Shown here piece after piece: positions 63,603-64,000 of a stretch of 64,000 bases of DNA (the stretch's first letter is position 1; each line of letters starts with the position of its first letter). The stretch is from the NCBI RefSeq assembly GCF_016908355.1, contig NZ_JAFBDT010000003.1, positions 1-64,000 of the forward strand. The letters are read 5' to 3'. The position numbers and the translations under genes are program-made. Under the pieces are notes generated by a model, which ran no database searches, was not told where the DNA came from, and saw only the letters and a program-made list of their open reading frames with translations. Origin of the DNA: Fusibacter tunisiensis (GTDB lineage: Bacteria > Bacillota > Clostridia > Peptostreptococcales > Acidaminobacteraceae).

Positions 63603-64000
63603 ATGTCTGGATTATTTGACCGGACCTATACGTGCCCGGTTTGTGGAAATAAGTTTACATCGAAGCAAGTAAAAACATCAGCAATTCGAACAAAAAGCAG
63701 AGGGAAAGATTTTCATGCAACATTTTATGGTGAAAATCCAACACATTATGGTGTCGTTTGTTGTCCTAAGTGTGGTTTTGCTAAATTCGAAAAAGATTTT
63801 AAAGCGCCCTTAAAGGCCAGTGAAAAAGACAAATTAAAAGAAGTGGTTGCTTCGAACTGGGTACAACAGGATTTTACCGGCGAAAGAACTGTGGCATCAG
63901 CGATTCAAGTGCATAAAATAGCACTTGTGACCTATAAAGTTGTAGGTGAAAAAAACAGTGTTTTGGGGAAACTCTATCTTAGACTTGCATGGTTTAATCG
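63603..64000 (+). CDS. DUF2225 family protein, cut by window end
   Basis: The first 132 residues of a DUF2225 protein. It starts with ATG 63603 behind GGAGAG, 9 bp after the FtsA-like gene. Two CxxC knuckles are visible, YTCPVCGNKF and CCPKCGF, which are family hallmarks and likely bind zinc. DUF2225 proteins have no known function. The remainder is outside the window. Confidence 0.85.
   Translation, partial: MSGLFDRTYTCPVCGNKFTSKQVKTSAIRTKSRGKDFHATFYGENPTHYGVVCCPKCGFAKFEKDFKAPLKASEKDKLKEVVASNWVQQDFTGERTVASAIQVHKIALVTYKVVGEKNSVLGKLYLRLAWFN

Noticed and set aside
1-64000. CRISPR arrays, prophage genes, toxin-antitoxin pairs, rRNA genes and origin sequences.
   Set aside because: I looked for regular repeat-spacer structure, phage structural or integrase genes, DnaA box clusters and rRNA sequence and saw none.

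Overview
The window looks like a chromosomal segment of a low-GC Gram-positive anaerobe of the class Clostridia. The evidence is an A+T-rich sequence with strong AGGAGG-type ribosome binding sites, Rho-independent terminators, a leucine T-box, THF and c-di-GMP-I riboswitches, ECF vitamin transporter S components, DUF4250, YtxH and FeoB-associated small proteins, and lipoprotein forms of the solute-binding proteins. A Fusibacter-like or related Clostridia lineage is my guess, not something the sequence proves. There is no rRNA operon, prophage, CRISPR array or recognisable defence island. One IS1380-like transposase is cut by the left edge.

Layout. 1-7 kb: IS end, msrB, CPBP protease, NfeD-like/flotillin pair, the Fur-controlled feoA/feoB/FeoB-associated cluster and a tRNA-modifying methyltransferase. 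7-12.4 kb: a YtxH-type protein preceded by two tandem c-di-GMP-I riboswitches, a GT4 glycosyltransferase, a relQ-ade operon, a broken tadC relic with a DUF192 gene, and tRNA-Val(GAC). 12.4-19.2 kb: a PRPP synthetase, a PAS/SpoIIE phosphatase regulator, a flavin reductase, a duplicated YkuS-like protein, T-box-leuS and a copper-chaperone-like protein. 19.3-32.5 kb: RND efflux pair, ferritin-like protein, YibE/F-ZupT operon, Mn-type superoxide dismutase behind a Fur-like box, several small or unknown proteins, PduO, ADP-ribosylglycohydrolase and bioY under a BirA-like operator. 32.6-47.8 kb: ndk-trkH-trkA operon, aminotransferases, NUDIX, an orphan sugar-binding lipoprotein, an FMN oxygenase, ilvE, a zinc-motif protein, GDPD, a divergent ECF/MocR pair, acyl-ACP thioesterase and a MATE pump. 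47.8-54.9 kb: a complete phoPR-pstSCAB-phoU phosphate locus with PhoP boxes of 11-bp period in front of both phoP and pstS. 54.9-64 kb: aminotransferase class V, glnS, PilZ protein, pepF, THF riboswitch-folT, nth, an FtsA-like ATPase with a long beta-rich tail, and the start of a DUF2225 gene.

How it works together. Much of the window is metabolite-sensing housekeeping: iron (Fur boxes at feoA, feoB and sod), phosphate (PhoPR), biotin (BirA site), folate (THF riboswitch), probably vitamin B6 (MocR with direct repeats), leucine (T-box) and the second messenger c-di-GMP (tandem riboswitch, plus a PilZ effector). Genes are packed tightly; at least five convergent pairs overlap at their 3' ends. 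The most unusual items are the tandem c-di-GMP-I riboswitch driving a YtxH protein, the FtsA-like protein with its C-terminal repeat region, the HEQEH/two-CxxC protein, and the linkage of an alarmone synthetase to adenine deaminase.
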